DNA of 64,000 nucleotides. It comes from Corallococcus interemptor (lineage in GTDB: Bacteria; Myxococcota; Myxococcia; Myxococcales; Myxococcaceae). The notes under the pieces were generated by a model, which worked only from the letters and a program-made list of their open reading frames with translations, was not told where the DNA came from and made no database searches. The translations under genes and the position numbers were made by a program. Positions 62,319-64,000 of this stretch are shown piece by piece. Each line of letters begins with the position of its first letter. Position 1 is the first letter of the stretch. The stretch lies in the NCBI RefSeq assembly GCF_003668875.1, contig NZ_RAWM01000008.1:62001-126000 (forward strand), given 5' to 3'.

Positions 62319-63143
62319 ATGCCGCTGAAGGTGATGACGCTCAACGTCCTCATGGGAGGCGAGGAGCGGATGCCGCTGCTCCTCACCCTCATCGCCCGGG
62401 AGAACCCGGACGTGCTCGTGCTGCAGGAGTGCCTGGGCTGGGAGGACGGGGAGCGGCTGCGTCAGGTCGCCGCCGCGCTGGGCCTCCTCGCGACGGAGGC
62501 CCACGTGCGGCTGGGCACCGCCCGGCCTCGTCCGAGCGGCAACCGCTACCACGTCGCCATCGTGAGCCGCCTGCCGGTGCGCTCGGCCCGAGCCCACGCC
62601 AACGCGCACTTCATCGGGCACTGCCTCCTCGAGTGCGAGCTGGAGACAGGCGCGGAGCCGTTGACCGTCTTCGCGGCCCACTTCGACTCCCACCAGGAGG
62701 GCCTGCGCTTCGTGGAGGCGCGCTACCTGCGCTCGCTGATTGAACCCGAGGCCTTCGGTGCAGGGGACTTCCTCCTGGCCGGGGACCTCAATTCGCTGTC
62801 GCGCGCGGATCCCTATCCGGTGGACCTGGCGGACCGCGTCCGCCGCGCCCGGATTGACAAGTATGGCCATCCGCCGCGCTTCGACGTCATCGATGACCTG
62901 GAGGGCTTCGGCTGGGTGGACATGCTGCGCCTCAAGCCGGGTTCGTCCCAGTGGGCGACCGCCCGGCGCGAGCGCGAGGGGGAGGTCATCGACTTCCGCA
63001 CGGACTACGTCTTCGCCTCGCCCTCCCTGGCCCGGCGGCTCGTCACGGCGCGGGTGGTGGACGTGGGCACGGCCTCCGACCACCACGCGCTGACGGCGAG
63101 CTTCAGCCCAGCTCGTGGCGCTGCAGGGACTCCGCCGACTTGA
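62319..63143 (+). CDS. Endonuclease/exonuclease/phosphatase family protein
   Basis: 274 residues from the ATG at 62319. EEP hallmarks: VMTLNVLMGG, VLVLQECLG (Glu), AAHFDSHQEG, LLAGDLNSLSRADPY (Asp-x-Asn), TDYVFASP and ASDHHALTA (catalytic Asp-His). No signal peptide, so cytoplasmic. It may cleave nucleic acids or lipid/sugar phosphates. Its last 41 bases overlap the convergent gene at 63103-63489. Confidence 0.87.
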   Translation: MPLKVMTLNVLMGGEERMPLLLTLIARENPDVLVLQECLGWEDGERLRQVAAALGLLATEAHVRLGTARPRPSGNRYHVAIVSRLPVRSARAHANAHFIGHCLLECELETGAEPLTVFAAHFDSHQEGLRFVEARYLRSLIEPEAFGAGDFLLAGDLNSLSRADPYPVDLADRVRRARIDKYGHPPRFDVIDDLEGFGWVDMLRLKPGSSQWATARREREGEVIDFRTDYVFASPSLARRLVTARVVDVGTASDHHALTASFSPARGAAGTPPT

Positions 63144-63489
63144 CGATGGCGTCGCGGATCTTCCCCTTCAGGCTGGCCTCGTTCTTGAGCACCTCCTTGA
63201 GCGCGGCCGTCTTTCCGTAGAACACCCAGGAGGAGGAGTGGCTGCCTCCGCTGGCGGTCGCGACCCGCACGTCCAGGTAGCGCTCCTGCTTCCCCGCGTC
63301 CCCGCTCAAGGGAGCCAGGCGCAACTCGACGTCACCCACGCCCTTGACGAGAGCTCCGGCCGCGAAGTGGGCGCTCAGCGGGGTGAAGGTCCCCGTGTCC
63401 GGCACGCCCGTGCGCGCGCGCTCCGTCAGCTCATGGAGCGCGGTGGCGATCACCTGCTGCAGCTTCTGTTCACTCAGGACGACCTGCAT
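63103..63489 (-). CDS. Small protein of unknown function, possible immunity partner
   Basis: 128 residues. No family recognised. Predicted alpha/beta: RYLDVRVATASGGSHSSSWV and a helical C-terminus (KIRDAIVKSAESLQRHELG). It starts 8 bases after the RelA/SpoT-like gene, so it is its operon partner. That position, plus size, suggests an immunity or antitoxin protein, as an inference only. Confidence 0.55.
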   Translation of the reverse strand: MQVVLSEQKLQQVIATALHELTERARTGVPDTGTFTPLSAHFAAGALVKGVGDVELRLAPLSGDAGKQERYLDVRVATASGGSHSSSWVFYGKTAALKEVLKNEASLKGKIRDAIVKSAESLQRHELG

Positions 63490-63497
63490 GCGGCCCC

Positions 63498-64000
63498 TCA
63501 GGGGTTCTTGTACCGGGCCTTGATCTCCGCGATGGAGCGCTCAAGGGCCTGGATCCGTTCGACGCTCAGGACCTTGTTCAACCCGTCCGGCAGGGGTGGC
63601 GGCTTGGACGGCTGGCCCAGCTCCATCGCGCGCGCGTGGATGTAGCTCTGGTTGAGGTACTCCAGGTACTGGATCCGCTGCGCCTCGGTCATCGCGGCCA
63701 TGGCGGACTCCACCGGCTTGACCAGCTTCTGGAGCTCCAGCACCGCGGCCTCCGGCACGTTGCGCACGAGCGGCTTGCCCAGCAACACGTCGTAGGGGAT
63801 GTGCTCGGCGTTGGCGATGTTCAGCACCTCCTTGCCGATGATCTGCAACTCTCCCCGGACGCCATTGGCGTGCTTCAGGTACGCGCACACCACCGTGTAG
63901 CCGCTGTCCATCAGCTTGGACTCGTTGATGGTCAGGTCCTTGCCGGCCTGCTTCGCCGCCACCTGCAACATCTCCAGGTGTTCGGCCGTGAAGTAGGGTT
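63498..64000 (-). CDS. RelA/SpoT-like domain protein, 3' end only
   Basis: The frame is open to the window edge (PYFTAEHLE precedes the first internal Met at 63971), so at least 167 residues of the C-terminus are present. SGYTVVCAYLKHANGVRGELQI is followed by NIANAEHIPYDVLLGKPL. The order GY, then ELQI, then AEH and YD parallels the (p)ppGpp synthetase core (GYRxxH, E-I-Q-I, H). The last 90 residues are helical. It could be a polymorphic toxin or alarmone-type enzyme, but the N-terminus is not visible. Confidence 0.5.
   Translation of the reverse strand, partial: PYFTAEHLEMLQVAAKQAGKDLTINESKLMDSGYTVVCAYLKHANGVRGELQIIGKEVLNIANAEHIPYDVLLGKPLVRNVPEAAVLELQKLVKPVESAMAAMTEAQRIQYLEYLNQSYIHARAMELGQPSKPPPLPDGLNKVLSVERIQALERSIAEIKARYKNP

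Overview
The window is about 64 kb of very GC-rich DNA (roughly 70% or more in most genes) that reads as a myxobacterial chromosome, most likely Myxococcaceae (Corallococcus/Myxococcus type). The signs are a MYXO-CTERM sorting tail (4830-4962), a receiver-DUF4388 protein, a PilZ-like domain fused to a Ser/Thr kinase, many long secreted lipoproteins with Kelch, Ig, PKD, PA14 or FG-GAP-like repeats, and a protein S-like beta/gamma-crystallin domain. I see no rRNA, tRNA, CRISPR array, insertion sequence or phage.

Layout. 1-9.3 kb: the end of an outer-membrane barrel gene and a MYXO-CTERM surface protein, then a response regulator, a glyoxalase-like protein, an MshEN protein and an alpha/beta hydrolase. 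9.5-15.5 kb: Kelch lipoprotein, trypsin-like protease, a degraded FecR-like remnant, PilZ-kinase and PEGA lipoprotein. 15.7-20.5 kb: a tight four-gene operon (2-oxoglutarate oxygenase, PIG-L deacetylase, glycosyltransferase, PIG-L-like/NodS-like methyltransferase) that looks like a small glycoconjugate pathway. 20.6-30.8 kb: a run of exported proteins. 30.9-38 kb: two paralogous O-methyltransferases around an ECH1-type dienoyl-CoA isomerase, an MltR-family protein, and a divergent LysR/GST pair with a clear operator. 38-50.5 kb: a seven-repeat helical protein of no known family, two exported proteins, a PQQ-type sugar dehydrogenase-like protein with PKD and PA14, and a TonB-dependent receptor/lipoprotein operon.

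50.6-62.2 kb is one long minus-strand run. Transcription would go: lipoprotein, membrane trypsin-like protease, lipoprotein zinc-metallopeptidase, TcdB-like glycosyltransferase, short UvrA-like ATPase, methyltransferase, unknown GT-B-like protein, multispanning membrane protein. The first genes are coupled by 4-base overlaps, and parts of the run are visibly lower in GC. It is my best candidate for an undescribed, possibly acquired system. The last 0.9 kb holds the 3' end of a gene with RelA/SpoT-like motifs, followed by a small gene that could encode an immunity partner.

Start sites were chosen by Shine-Dalgarno, signal peptide and overlap, and several differ from the longest open frame. All family assignments come from reading motifs, not from a database search.
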